Shown here: positions 13,301 to 28,300 of the stretch, piece by piece | Position numbering within the stretch: position 1 is the stretch's first letter | Layout: every line of letters starts with the position of its first letter | Assembly: GCF_003590095.1 (NCBI RefSeq) | Contig: NC_039483.1 | Location: forward strand, 8,556,001-8,620,000 | Source of the DNA: Trichoplusia ni | Taxonomy: Eukaryota > Arthropoda > Insecta > Lepidoptera > Noctuidae | DNA: 64,000 bases | Reading direction: 5' to 3' | Notes under the pieces: model-generated | Told to the model about the DNA's origin: nothing | Database searches by the model: none | The model's input: the letters and a program-made list of their open reading frames with translations, nothing else | Program-made: the position numbers and the translations under genes

Positions 13301-16300
13301 TTGGACACTAGTAAGACGACCTTCATAAAGTTCTAGATTGTTTTCGGTCAATGAATGATATTGTAAATCTGTATGACCTTCAGACATTTTTATAGTGCGC
13401 TTAAAAAACATACTCTAAACACTCATCTTGCAGCAAAATGTACAATAGCATTTACTTGTTAACGTCAAATGACACGCATCAACATTAGTGATAATTAGCG
13501 CCTTGCTTTGATTACACGAAGACTCGTTGTTAAAATGACACGTTTTTTTTACAGCTGTCTGTTTCTAGTTGTACCACGTTGCTTGAAACTTATCTTAAAA
13601 TAACAATGCGTTTACATCAACATCCTTACAAAGACTTGTGTAAGCAGAAAATAGCGCATATATTTCGTTATCATATAATCTGAAGAAATGTGGGCAAGAA
13701 TAAATAGTTTTTTTTTTTATTGCAGGCAGTGGAAGCGATCCTTACGAATGTACCGGAGTGGCATCCAGCACCGTTCACGGGCAAGAAAGGTGAGTTATTA
13801 CATCAGAATCTTGTAGACAGTAGCCTTTGAGTCAAAGCATTTTTGTGCACGAGGACACCCATACTCAGAACAAGCTATTTGTGCCCTAGATATTGTTATT
13901 ATTGTGTGAACTATACGAGTAATCTGACTAATGGCGTTAACTTTTTTTCCCATGATATTGGCAAAGTTTTGTGAAGTTAAGAAAAAATTTGAAATGAGAC
14001 GGTATCTAAATTTGTTGTACAATACTATTATATGTCTTAATATTGCCAGTTCTCCACATATTCAGTTGGCATACGCAATGTGGTGAAATTATTCGAACGG
14101 TAATATTTCGATACAGATTGGTCCTAATTAATTTGACTCACTGTGTCGCCATTCTGTTATTAAGAACTCGTTATGAATCTCTCAATAAATTAAAAGAAGT
14201 GCGTTGTTAATATTAATACGCAGTATGGTAATTTTATGGTATTAACCAATCCTTCAGCGGTCTTCTGCTCCGAGAGACATAATTTGTAAACATTTTGATA
14301 ATTTTGTGATAATAATCTAGCTTAGCAAACAGATAGGAGGATGTTGTTTCATTCCTGAGTTCAGCGGCTATAGCACAAACAAACATACTGGTTATTGCAC
14401 AACACAACATTGAAATTCGCGAAAGCCTGAAACAGGCTCATTTGAATCGAATTGAAAATCAAATTGTGATAGGTTCAATTTATTACGGAATATGGATACG
14501 GGGAAAATAAGGCAAGGTTACATTGAATGAACCTACGAACAACATTTAGTTCATCAGATTCAGATTAAAATGTGCCTATGACAACTTTTTATTTGTATTT
14601 AAACAGATAGTATATTATTTCTATACATAGTATATTAACGACTGTATCTATGTAATTCAATCAATATATCTAATAACAACAACTATACTATCGAGATGTT
14701 GTGGTTTCTCTCTTAGGTAATATTTTTTCAAAACAAATAATAGAAAAAATATAAAATTTATAAATAACTGTTTTTACTTCTCAGTTTGAATGAATGCACG
14801 ATGAATTTAGAAATGCTAATTAGTTATATTGAGTATCTTGCGCTGGTTCCTCCTAGGAAGGTAACAAAAAGCGACAGATAAGACTACGAATACCTTAAAA
14901 TTATGATGCGTTTAAATGTTCTGGGGATGAATCTCTTGCTGACATTACTAAAAGTATTTTTATCTTAAAGTTTTTGCTTACCAATTATTACACGTCATTT
15001 TATACATTTATTAGGCCTTGATTGAGTAGAGGATTGTAACCGTTTAACCTATCCATTCTCTTGACAAATGATGCGGTAACTGGCACCCACAATGAGCTAT
15101 TCATACTCGGTCACCATCAATTACAGTATATTATTCACTTAGTCCAGTACACTGTGACACAAATACCAAATTATCTCATAACATGTGGTCAATGACTCTA
15201 CAATTAATCTCTGGAACTCTAGAATGTACTCAGTCAGATAATTTTTACGTGAAAATACCTTTTTGTTGCGAAAAGCAATTATTTAATCATGTTTTATGAA
15301 TACGCAGTGGTTCATATGTAAATTTTTGCGAGCGAATAAATGGAGAGCAGATAATATTTCTTATTTGACAACATTTTTATGCGACCAAATTACATCTATT
15401 TCAACAAAAATTGGTTCATCTAGCTCGAAGCTCACTGTCCTGTGAAAATTCCATCAGACTGAGAACCCCCGATTTGCAGTCAGTTGAAAAATATAATAAA
15501 TTAATTAATTCTACTTAAAGAGATAAAACCATGACTGTAACCGCGGATATCCTTAGCAATGATAACGTATTATACAGTCATGTTTTCAAGGACTTTTTAA
15601 GGATTTAATTAATTACAATGCTAGTCATTATCATGCTGGTGCTGATTAAATTATGTCAATGTGCTAGGTTCGAGGATACTTTCAACCGAGTCAAAAAGTA
15701 GGAGGCTATCAATTCGTCTGTAATTTTTTTTTTAACTTGGATCGCCAGAACCTAGGACTATAAACCGATTTTGTTGATACTTTTTTTATTTAACGCGAAA
15801 TAAATATGATTTGGTCCCATAAAAATTACATTTAGTTTAGCTCGCTAGCTTTTATTTGAGTTGATTGTATGTTTTTCAATTTGTTTCTTTTTATATTTTA
15901 GTCTCGAAATACTGTTGCTGAACTACTGATAAAATTCGATCCAAAGAGGTTTAAGTAAACAACGAATATTTGTTAATATTTGACGGGGGAGAATAAATGC
16001 GACTACTACTGGGCTTTAAAATATAATGGAATATACTTATTTGCTAGAAATGCATTATTTGCTGAATAGTATTAAAAATATAATTTAGAATCCTTCTCAT
16101 TTTTTTTGTCTTCACTGTATTTGTGCATTAAACATATTGAAATGCGTAATACCGATAAAGCAGTCTAATTAATACATTGTTTGTTATATGTAATAATATC
16201 AGAACTTTACATATGTTTTAGCTAAACATAATGTGAATGTAGTAAACCGAGATGTATCGAATGGAAACATACAGTAACATTGTATAAATAACATGCCTAT

Positions 16301-19300
16301 GCCCATACAACTTGGTATCATTTCCGCTAAATCTATGTTCGTACTGAAATTAATACTTGTTTAAGGATTGTTTAAATAAACATTCATATGAAATGCATGT
16401 AGGTGTAGATAAAGGCGGTATGCAGTGTTTTATATAATACTTTACTACCTTATGATTGCTCGTACTTAGGATTAGGTAAAAATCTTTTGTGGCATGTTTT
16501 CCTTTCCTACTTAATACCTTAAGTTTTTATGCACGTTAAGCACATTAACAAAATCGCTTAGTCTGACGTCGTCGTCTCTTTCTCTCTACTGCTCAATCTG
16601 TAAACGGAAAGTCTTACTTATTTCAGAATTTTTTGGCCAATGCGTGTTCGGTATTCGGTTTAAGCAAAATATAAAAAATAAACAAATTTTATTTCTCAGA
16701 AGAAAACATTTTCTAACAAAACCACATTAGTTTATAAGATTTAGGAACAGTATTTCGGAACCTCATAATTTAAATATATACCTTGACGCAAAAATGTATA
16801 ACTTGTACATTTAACATGTAACAATTATACGAAATTAAAATTAAATTAAATACTCTATGCACTTACACATATATGCGGAAAATTGTTATTATTAGTGAAC
16901 ACGTGCCCAGGAAACTGGTACTAGTTGAATAATAATAATAAACACATAATCGCTATCGCCTTACCGTGTTGCCGTGGTGCTAAGTTACTAGATCGCCGCA
17001 GTCGTCATAACAAGCGTTTGCTGTGTCGATGAGCCGAGAATGTTACACGTGCACCGCCGTGCAACACCATTGTTATCACAAGTTCTATTAGGCTTTAGAA
17101 GCCCCATTTCTAGTAAAGTTATATTCTAGTATTACGTCTCGTCAAAATTGTTAGTCGTCGCAATTAGTTCGTGACTTAATCTAAAATATATTATCTCTAT
17201 TTACTTAATAAGATACTTTTTACTGCTTGAACTACTTGCTGAAGGAAATAGCTATATAAGAATAGCTTAAAAGATAAACATTTAATCCTAACAAACGACT
17301 AATATTATAAAAATTATAAACGCAAAAGTGTTATTATGGATTTATGTTCCTCTTTCACGCAAAACCACTGAAAGGATTTACACAAAACTTGGTGCAGAGA
17401 TATTGCAATTCATAATACTATAACGTTAATATAAGATTAATACTTAAGATAAGTTTTATCCCTATTTGATGGTACGGTGGGATCATTTTCGATTTTAGCC
17501 GGCGGGTCCGCGGACAACAGCCAGTTTAATATATGCTTAGATAATATATAATCTTTGCATATGCAGAGAAAGTTACGTGACGCTGCTTATTGTATAAGTG
17601 TGCTTGTAAAACTAATGTAAAACTAGAAGAGAGACGACACAGTTTCTCTAAACCCATTTTATTCAGTTTTAATACAACGTAAAGAACTAACATTAATTAA
17701 TACGGGAGATAGAAATCATATTGCAACAGTCAGCTTATGCTTGTTTAAATGCGATATAGGATTTTATCTGTGCAAAACTGATGTAATTTGATAGCGTACA
17801 TGATGTGCAAGTTTCAATGTACAAAGTCCGTAAAGTACATATAATATCGACGTCATCATGAACCGAGCAAAGCAAAGGATTTTCATGTATTGAACTAATA
17901 ATGAAAGAGCATCGAATTAATTTTAACTTTAGAGCCTACTTCATAAAGCCGCAACTAGAGTTATAACCATTAATATGGCGTTTTAAAAGCATCCTATTTG
18001 AAATAAAAACTTTTGATTTTAACCCTGGAAATAGCCAACATTTATGATTTGGAGTGTTTTCCAGCTGTTTTAATTTATGTCTTCTATAATTCTATTTCTT
18101 TATTATACAGAAGAAAAAGTAGAGCCGGAAGACAACGGTCGCCTGCGATGCGAGACCTTCGATATAGATCGCGTTCTGCAGCACGGCGCGCACCTCATGG
18201 GCTCCGAGGGCAAGGAGTACGATCTCGACGAAGAACCGCTTAATGTTGCAGGTAAATATGAAAACTTCTATGACTTTTTTCAGTTGGGACTTACTCGCCA
18301 CACATGTCCGTCATTCAAACTCTTATAAGCCAGAATCTAAATGAAACCAAAGAAAACCACCGACACACTTAAGCCCAGTGTGTCCGTGGGTTGATGATTA
18401 TCTGCCTTGAAACCCGCATCGAAATTAATCAGAAATAGTAAAAAAGGAGGAGCATAAAAAAATCTATGGGTTTTTATGATAAAGTTCCTATTCCATTGAT
18501 GTCGCATTTACATATCTAACAATACCCTTTACATAACAAAATATCTATGAAAATGCCTCGAACATAATCTCCCTACTAAAAACAGGTTTCATTCATATAT
18601 CTGACCAAATATATTTCTTAGTATCTGGTAATTAATTACAGACGTTTCATTTAGATAGAATGGGGCATAACATATTCAAAAGGTCCACAGTTACTATGGG
18701 TGATAGGTTCTTACTGCCTCATATTTTATTATCAAATGTAATTAAGATATCATCCATGTAAGACGGTTATTTATTTTTTTGCATTTTGCCCAACCCAAGT
18801 AACGAGTTGTCTGTATGCTTTAACCTTTGCCACACCAGATTAAACACGAATAATTAGTCTTTTGAAAATCCTCAAAAAATATTATTGATACGGTCCATAC
18901 ATTCTGTATCAATGTTAGTATTGTCAATGTGAATGGCTCGTTTATACGTATGTTTTAGCCGCAAACATGTTATGCCAATATCAAGGAATGGTTGTTTTAT
19001 TTGAAGCAAAGTCCAACCAATGACGTAAGCCATGTAAAGTATTATATTCTCCACATCGTTGCGGTTTAATCTAATTTAGTTTATTTCAAGTATTCGTTAT
19101 TTCATTACCTAAAACCATGACGTTACACTTACTTACATGTATTTTTTATTAACATACATTGATTGCACAATGATTATGAATACTTACTTAAATAGAACGT
19201 TCAAATAAAACATACCAATCATTGTGGATTGCGGTTTTGAAGACTTACGTATATTAAATGATTATTGTAATGTAAGGTATCGAATTTTCTCAAAACTACT

Positions 19301-22300
19301 TTCAAAATTATTAAGAATGCTATAAAGATGATCATAACATTTAGAGTTGTAGTCATTTCATTTGCCATGTAATCAGATGGCTTTCGTCCCATTTTAGTCT
19401 AGCAGCCAAATCCCCCATTCCTTCCCGAGTCCCCATTTCTTCTCGTGGGTGTCGTAGGAGGCGACTAAGGGACAAAACAACACCGGGGGCGGGCAGCAGC
19501 GCCCCACGGAGAATAACTATACCACAGAACTGCGGTCACCAACCCGCATGCCAAGCGTGGTGACTACGGCAAATCCCCCCCTTATGCAGCACAATTTAAA
19601 TTCACGGCCCCCAGTTCCCGGTAGCTGCACTATTCCTGGCCATGGTACCGGCCACGGTAACGGTGCAGTGGGGGGTGCTAAGAATCCCCGGGTGACGGCA
19701 GGGTACCTACGCAAATTGACTTTGGCGACGTATAACGGACGTACATTACGGCTGAACGAGCACGTTGCCGAATTGGAAGTAGAGTTAAGTCGTATTAACT
19801 GGCATATCGTAGGGTTATCAGAACTTCGAAGACAGGGGGAGGAGACGATAACTCTCGAGGCTGGTCACTTACTCTATTTCCGAGAAGGACACCAACCATC
19901 TCAAGGTGGCGTCGGTTTTATGATCCACAAGTCACTCAAGGGCAGCATTGTGGAAGTTGGCAGTGTGTCGGCAAGGGTGGCATACCTTGTTCTTAAAATA
20001 ACGGAGCGTTACACTTTGAAGGTCATTCAAGTGTATGCCCCAACGTCTTCGCACCCAGACGACGAAGTCGAGGCCATGTACGAAGACATAGTGAAAGCTA
20101 TGTCTCGTACCAAAACATTCTACACTGTTGTCATGGGTGACTTCAACGCCAAAGTAGGAGTACAAGAGAATGGCGAGTCGAGAGTGGGTCCCTTCGGCTT
20201 TGGGCGCAGAAATCACAGGGGGCAAATGCTGGTAAACTTCCTCGAGGCTCAGGGGCTCTTCCTGATGAACTCATTCTTTCAGAAGAAGCCCCAAAGGAAG
20301 TGGACCTGGCGGAGCCCCGATAACGTGACGAGGAACGAGATAGACTTCATTATGTCAAACAAGCGCCAGATATTCAGAGATGTCTCTGTGATTAACAGGG
20401 TCAATACCGGTAGTGATCACCGACTGGTAAGAGGCACTCTGAGTATAAATCTCAAAATCGAGCGAGCGCGATTGATGAAGTCAACTCTCAGACCAACCCT
20501 GCCCCAGGTCGAGGCTGGCTGCGAAAGCTTCCAGTTGGAGCTACGAAATCGATTCGCTATGTTGGAAACTACTCAGGATATTAACGACGCCACCGATTGT
20601 CTGGTACGGGTTGTCCGTGAGGTGGGCTATAAGTATTTTCGACCGATGAGTAATGGACGCAAGTCGGCACTCACCAGCGAGACCCTGGAATTGATGAGGA
20701 AACGGCGAGAAAACATAAACGCAACACCGTCTGAGCGTCAGGTACTTAACAGGGAGATAAAAAAGCTGATAAGACGCGATACTCGGCGTGCGAATACCCG
20801 ATCCATTGAGCAAGCTATAGAGCGGAACCAAGGCTCAAAAGTATTTTCCAAGGCTCATATCTCCCGTTGTCACCTGACAAAACTCAGTACGTCACAGGGC
20901 ACTACCGTTACCTCGAAGCCAGAGATACTCGCTGAAGTCGAAAAGTATTATGGGGACTTATACTCACCAAAATCGAGCCCGCCCCAAGCACACAGCGCGG
21001 ATGACCCACGAGCCAGACTTACACGCCACCTTACAGACGAGCTTCCCGACATTGACATGGGTGAGATTAGAATAGCTCTCGGACAGCTACACAACAACAA
21101 AGCTCCGGGAGATGACGGAATAACCACTGAGCTGCTCAAGGCAGGTGGAACACCTGTCTTGACAGAGCTTGTTAAGCTCTTCAATTCCGTCATCCATACT
21201 GGCATAACACCGGAGGCATGGAGCAGAAGCGTGGTGGTATTATTTTTCAAAAAAGGCGATAATACGCGGCTTGAAAATTACCGCCCCATTTCACTTCTGA
21301 GCCATGTGTATAAGCTGTTCTCGAGGGTTATCTCGAATCGTCTCGCCCAAAAGTTCGATGACTTCCAGCCACCGGAGCAGGCCGGGTTTCGAAAAGGCTA
21401 CAGCACCGTGGACCACATACATACGCTAAGGCAAATTATACAGAAGACAGAGGAGTATAATCAACCTCTATGCCTAGCGTATGTGGACTACGAAAAAGCC
21501 TTCGACACCGTCGAGACCTGGGCTGTGATGGAATCCATGCAGAGATGTCTCGTGGACTGCCGATATGTCGAGGTGCTGAGGTGTTTGTACAAGGCCGCGA
21601 CAATGACCGTTCAAGTACAAGAACAGAGCACAAAACCAATCCAATTGCGTCGAGAAGTAAGACAGGGAGACGTAATCTCTCCGAAACTGTTTACAAACGC
21701 ATTGGAGGACGTTTTTAAAACGCTTGATTGGAAAGGACGGGGATTGAACATCAACGGTCAGTACATCTTACACCTGCGATTTGCAGATGACATAGTCATC
21801 ATGGCGGAATCTCTGCAGGAGTTGGAGCTGATGCTTAACAGCCTAAGCGATTCTTCGCGACGTGTGGGTCTCGGAATGAACCTAAATAAAACTAAAGTCA
21901 TGTACAATGGCCTTGTTCTTCCGAGACCCGTGGTCGTAAATGGCGCTGCTCTCGAGGTTGTGCAAGAATATATATATCTTGGCCAAACCATCCAACTGGG
22001 GCGACACAACTTCGAGAAGGAAGCGAGCAGAAGAATACGTTTGGGCTGGGCAGCATTCGGAAAGCTACGTCATATCTTTGAATCGTCGATACCACAATCC
22101 CTTAAGACCAGGGTCTTTAACCAGTGCGTCCTACCCGTAATGACGTATGGAGCTGAAACGTGGACACTCACCGTGGGCCTGGTCCATAAATTCAAGGTTG
22201 CTCAGCGTGCGATGGAGAGAGCGATGCTCGGGGTATCTCTGGTGGATAAAATTCGTAACGAAGTCATCCGCCAGAGAACCAAAGTTACCGATATTGCTCG

Positions 22301-25300
22301 CAGAATCAGCACGCTGAAGTGGAAATGGGCCGGCCATGTCTGCAGACGGACAGACGGTCGATGGAGCAGACACGTGTTAGAGTGGAGACCACGTTTAGGC
22401 AAACGTAGTGTAGGACGTCCTGCGGCACGATGGACCGATGATTTGAAGAAGGTGGCTGGCAGCGGATGGATGCGGGCTGCCCAGGACCGGGATGGTTGGC
22501 GCTCTTTGGGGGAGGCCTACGTTCAGCAGTGGACGGCGATAGGCTGAGATGAGATGAGAGCCAAATCCGTAATTTAAAAAAGGCTAAAAGTATGATTTGA
22601 TTTATCAAATTCAGACTTGTTTTATTCCTGGCCTATGGTGAAAAACTGCTGGTCAAAAGCCTTCCTCTCCTTAGCCTTTCCTAAATGCGGTTTATTAATT
22701 CCACTGTCATCCAAGCCGTCGGTTGCTGGTCCCCATTGTCATACCTTCGCCAAGTCGTCACCATACATGCCGCTGATCTATATTGCCCAGCCCTAAATCA
22801 ATCCGACAGCCTATTTTTTTTTTTATTGTTTTAGATTCGAAGGAGCGCCTAGCGAAACAGCGGCAGCAGTTGAACGCTCGCCTCGGACTCGACGTGGCTG
22901 CCAATCTGGGGGTCGATCTCAACTCTATGTATACCAATGAGGACCTATGTCCTGTCAAACCCGTTATAAACAAGACTGAATTAAACAGAGTGAGTAAATA
23001 CATTAATATAAACTTTTTCATGAAACAATTATGTAATTTATATTCTGTAATACGTTTACTAGAAACTGAAGCAGTTTTATTATTTTCTAAGAAGATTAAT
23101 AGGATTACAAGAACAGGCCAGGATAAACAAAAGAATATATAATTTATAGTTGTGATGTGTGAAATGATTCATGTATGCGGTAAAAAGTGAACGTGTAATT
23201 TATGTAAAGTTAATTTGTGATGCACAATTTATGCATTACCTCATGTCTCGGTTATGTCGTTTTCTCTAGATATTTCTCGTAAATGGTTATATTTCCTATT
23301 TTTACTTAACGATAAAAAGGAGCTTTAATGTTGCAAGGAAAATCTTTTTAACAAGGATTGACAGTATGACTTTCTACCGTTCTTGTGCTTAATGAAATAT
23401 GCTACTCTAACAATTGACTTACTTACTAGCTTAATGTCTACATCGCTCCAGATTCCGATCTATAATAACACATGCCATCTAAGCTGTCATTTCCTTAAGC
23501 GTTGTTACTTTAGAACTTTCTTTTGTTTGTACCGAAATAGCTATTAAGTGCTAGCTTATTAAGTGTCGTCTAATGAAACCTTTTGCTATCACCAGAGGCC
23601 AGTACAAGAGATAGTGATAACCGCGAAGCCGCTAAGCTCCCGGGAGATGAACCTGGCGAAGCGGAAGGCGCGGCTCGCCTTCAGCAAGCAGAAGTCGCGA
23701 GACTGCTCCGAGGACGGGCCCTCAGCGCCGCCCACACCGCCGGTGGAACCAGACAGGAAGAAAATCAAGTTGGAACAGCCTGATGAATTTATTTGTAAGT
23801 ATTTTTTTATAGAACGTATGGGCGTTGTTAGTAGTTGTAAGCCATCAGCGCAAGTGCCCAAAATAAAAATAAAAAATTCGCTTTTTTTGTATATTCTGAC
23901 AGAATGCTACGGGAAATTCTAGCTCTACCGAAATTAATTAATTAAATTAATGTTATTATGTTGGGCAATTGGCGCGTTTAAGGGAATCCATCCTTAGGAG
24001 TAGCACAGTGCACAAATAACACACACATTATCTAGTAATTACACATAAATTCAATGCGATAATTAAGCCCGCAACATTGCCATCAGTGCTTGTAGGAGCG
24101 ACCACCCTAAAACCACTTTAATGCACTACCGTAACGCCGTGTCGGTTTAAAGAGTGAAAATAGAACGCACATGTGTTTATTATCATTAATTAATTCATAT
24201 AGATAAAACTTCTAATCTACGCGCTTTATGATAGAAAGCCGTGGAGATCGTGTGCGATAATATTAGATACCTCGAGTAGCACTAAAGTCTGAATCATTAT
24301 AAAATTTCAATATTGACATTGAATTCGAATATTCGTTGAATTGTATTCATAGATATACCCACTAATCCAATACAAACATGTCATACATAAGAATTTTTGT
24401 GATAACAGCATACTAAATACAATAAAGTTACATAATAATTAATGTTCATTCATTACGTGCAAAGATTACGAGAATGACATCATTCGTTTAAAACGTAAAA
24501 TGATAAAGAAATAAACAAGAAATGGGAATAGTTCGGCCGCAATCTTTAGTTCAACTATTTTGCGGGGTCACACCTACATTCAACAGACTCTATATTTCAG
24601 ATAAATAACGATACTAGATTAAGTCTTGAAAACAAACTTTATAATCCATTGTTGTTTTTAAGCCTATATATGTCTTGTACTCGATAATGGTTATACCAGC
24701 TGCTAGTAACAAATTGTCGCTCTAATTCGATCTACAGTTTACTAAACATGTTAAGGTCCGCCTACACACGCGCCAGATTTAAAGCATACATATTAAATTA
24801 ACACTGTCCAAAAACCGAACAATTCTAATTTAAAATAGTTTGTTTTTGGATGTGAGAATTAGGTAACTCATTACCACAGAAAATCGCTTTGCGTGACAAG
24901 CCGTTGAATCGCCATGTCAGAATTTCATCCACCAGATTTTTTAGGGGTATTAATTTCGTTGCCCCGCTCCACATTTCAATTTTATACTTTATCAGTCGAA
25001 TTCATTAAAGACAACCTCATCTAATCTAGCCCTATCTGATATATCAAGTCATCGATCAAAATGTACATAACACAACATGTAGGTGTATCAATGACTGAGT
25101 GCCATACTGTTTACTCTAACTATATTTATATGCTTTCTACGAAATTAACTTGGGTGTGCCGACGGGACGGGTGTATCAACGTTATCACTCAACAGTAATA
25201 TAAAAACATAATGTAAAAAACTCCATTTATAGAAGTGACGTAAACTAATACAGTAATGCTATCGCTGACGTTAAAGTTAATTGTTGCGAACCCACGCCCT

Positions 25301-28300
25301 CGGATGTAAAAACCAACGGTAGTTGTAAATTACATTAATAATTATAATTATGCTGTAAATAGGATTCCGTCAGGGTCAATTAGAGAAAAGGCTGTCGTTG
25401 GTAAAAACATAACAAAGGATTGCTAATTAAAAAATATATATTATAGAAACATTTTTTTAATATTTCACATCGGTGATTGATAGAGAGCAAAGAGAGAGAG
25501 CGACCATTTTTAAAGATCTGTTTACAGAAGATTTTTAGAAGAACGTTTTTTAATGAATAATTACTGTTCTAAAATACATAATTTACTTTTGATTTACGAC
25601 TTTCATGCGTACATCTGACCTCCTTATCTCAAGCTAGTCACGCGAGCAGTGCACCAGTGTCTTAAGTCTGATTGTACCTCAAATTGCTTGCGTGATCTCT
25701 CGGCCTAGTTTTCATTGGTTACGCCTACACAGTTCATTAGTACCTATTAGCTATCCGCGACGTACCTAAGTGATCTATGTATTACGTCAATCTGATATTG
25801 TGATGAAAATCCATGTTTGCAGTTTGCGATTACGTTATTGTTACTAATTGTTCGGTTTGTTATATTACATCAGATTTATGTTTATCAGTACATTATCACA
25901 TATTCACTCGCACTGTGTATTTGGTGAAACTAAAGTACCTATGTCGTATTTTTAAAGTCCGTTGACGGGTTTTTTTCTAAGAAACCTTTTTCGATATAAG
26001 CGGAAGCGTATTGTAATAATAATCCTGTCTTAAATCTGTCCTTTTTTCGTAGTCGAAAGCACAGCACCGGTCCCAGATTGTTCGGGATCATGGGGCGAGT
26101 GTACGCGCTGGCCGCTGGAGGCCTGGGCCGGCGCGCTGCAGGCTCAGCTGTTCAGCGCGGCCTGGGAGTCCCGCCACGGCGCCGCCAGCGCGCTCAGGGA
26201 GCTGCTGCGAGCCAAGATCGTGAGCTCCGCAGGACATGACGCGAATATGACCGCTCAAGAGGTGAGAGAACTGTTAATATTGTCTGTAACGTTCACACTG
26301 CTAGGCAAAGGCATAGCCCCATTATTGAGGAAATTTTATAACATAATTTTACATTTACAAAGGCTGGCTGGATATCGAACTCCAAAAAAGATGGGCATGT
26401 ACCTAACGAGATTTCCTGATAGATTTCTAATAAATGATGGGATTCTTGACACTCATGCATACATGATAAGTAAAGTATTATAATTTTACTTTACTGATCC
26501 GCTGTCCTCTCTCTGCTTTAGTTGCCGGGGTAAAGGGACAAGTTGTAAATAAAATTTTAAAAAAATGTTCTCTTATTGTAGCTTTTACTCTGAATAGAAG
26601 TACATCTTATTAATGTTAACATTTTTTTGCCAACAGATGGAACAGGCACATCAAGAGTGGCTCGAAGATATGGCGCTTCGGTTGCTGTGTGTTCTTGCTT
26701 TAGACCGCTTTGGAGACTTCGTTTCTGATCAGGTAATTCATATCCTTTTTATAAGTTTACATATAAACACAAAGAATTTGTTCAAAAACTACTCATTTTC
26801 GTAGGACACACACCTAAAGCTGAGGCGAGCGGAGCGGTGAGAGGCGATGTAAATACAAGTAGGATAATTTTATGCTTACATCTTCCTCTTATTATCACCT
26901 TACCTTCCACCGCTTCGGTCGTCTGTCAGGTATGACTCGAAAGTGTTTGAGCGAAAATAAGCCTTACGACCATGTCATAAAGTAGTCTTTTATGTAGTTA
27001 TTTTATTCAATATTTTGTTTAATTCGCTTTGTAGGTGGTAGCGCCAGTACGTGAAACTTGTGCCCAAACGTTAGGCGTGGCGCTCGCGCAGCTGAGTGAA
27101 GAGCGAGTGAAGTCCGTGGCGCAGCTGTTGGCATCTTTGTCTACGCACCCGCAGTGGGAAGCGAGGCATGGGGCGCTGTTGGGATTCAAGTACCTGCTGG
27201 CTGCTAGACAGGTTGGTGATTATATAAGATTTATTGAAGTAGGTTTTCTTTGAGTTATCGAGTGCTTTTGAAATGTTTGGAAATGGCGCTGTAGTACTGT
27301 CTTGACAAATCCATTATCGAAATACTTTTTTATTGTAACTATACTACTCACGCCGAATGATGATCCCTATGACAGTTCCTTAGCGCTTAACATTGTACCG
27401 ACGTCCTGTCACAACAAATCCTGCAGAGGACTATTAAAAAATCGAAAAAATCATAATTGTGTACATTTGTAAATTATAAAAATTAATATTAAGAAATTAT
27501 TACGTAATGTTCGAAAAAATGGAAAAAACATCAATGCAAATGTACATGGTACGTTCTGCTATCAATTTGAATCTGATACAGGGTCACACGGATAGCTTCA
27601 AAATCGGAGTCTAAACTGCAGGTATCAGTGCCGTTTATTATTAACGGTTGTTCAATGAAATTGTCGTATTGTGCATCTCGATCCCAGTCTTGTAACCAAA
27701 TTTTCTTCGTTCTTTGGACCACTTTTTGCCAATCGTCAGCTGTCACTTGAGCGCAAGCAATATCAATAAAAACAATCATTTTATTTGCCGTGAATGGCAG
27801 ATGTATTACTTTTTTATCTAGTGTTTTATGTCCATCAATGCGCGTAATCTTTTTTTCAAAATTAATAAAAATTGCTTATTATGTTGAATGACCTGGCTAC
27901 ATGACATGACATTTCCCTAAAAAACAGTATTTTATCGAAATTGTTTGAAATTGTTTCGCGTCACTAATACCACTGTTAGTTGAAAGCGGTGATTTGATTC
28001 AGATTTCCAAAATCAAAATCAAAATTCATTTATTAAAATTAGGCTACTAAGTAGCACTTTTTGAAGGTCATTTACATTGGACAGCACCCAGTTTCGCCCA
28101 ACCTTCACCGCTTCCTAAGTGCTTTTGCTGTGAGAGAAGAAACGGCGCAACAAACTCCCCAGCAGCACGCTGTCATTCCGTTTACAAAAAATATTATAAT
28201 TGTACAGAACAATAACAAAATAAGTGTGCAGGTGCCATGCCAAACAAACAAAAGTTTGAGGTCGCTGTATATAAGCCTATACGAAATTAAACTTTAAGTA

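Larger units (their letters stand above)
9919..13725 (+). other. BTAF1 intron 2
   Basis: A 3.8-kb intron. About 9962-10010 (GTGCCCCACTGCAGGGCAAAG) looks like a fragment of a common lepidopteran repeat; a similar word recurs in intron 7 at about 26298-26335. The intron also holds an 18-bp palindrome and a perfect hairpin, entered separately. No coding region was seen. Confidence 0.5.
13790..18110 (+). other. BTAF1 intron 3
   Basis: A 4.3-kb AT-rich intron with no coding region seen. A less AT-rich patch at about 16950-17085 may be regulatory. Its last part contains a Helitron-like relic and a LINE tail, entered separately. Confidence 0.5.
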
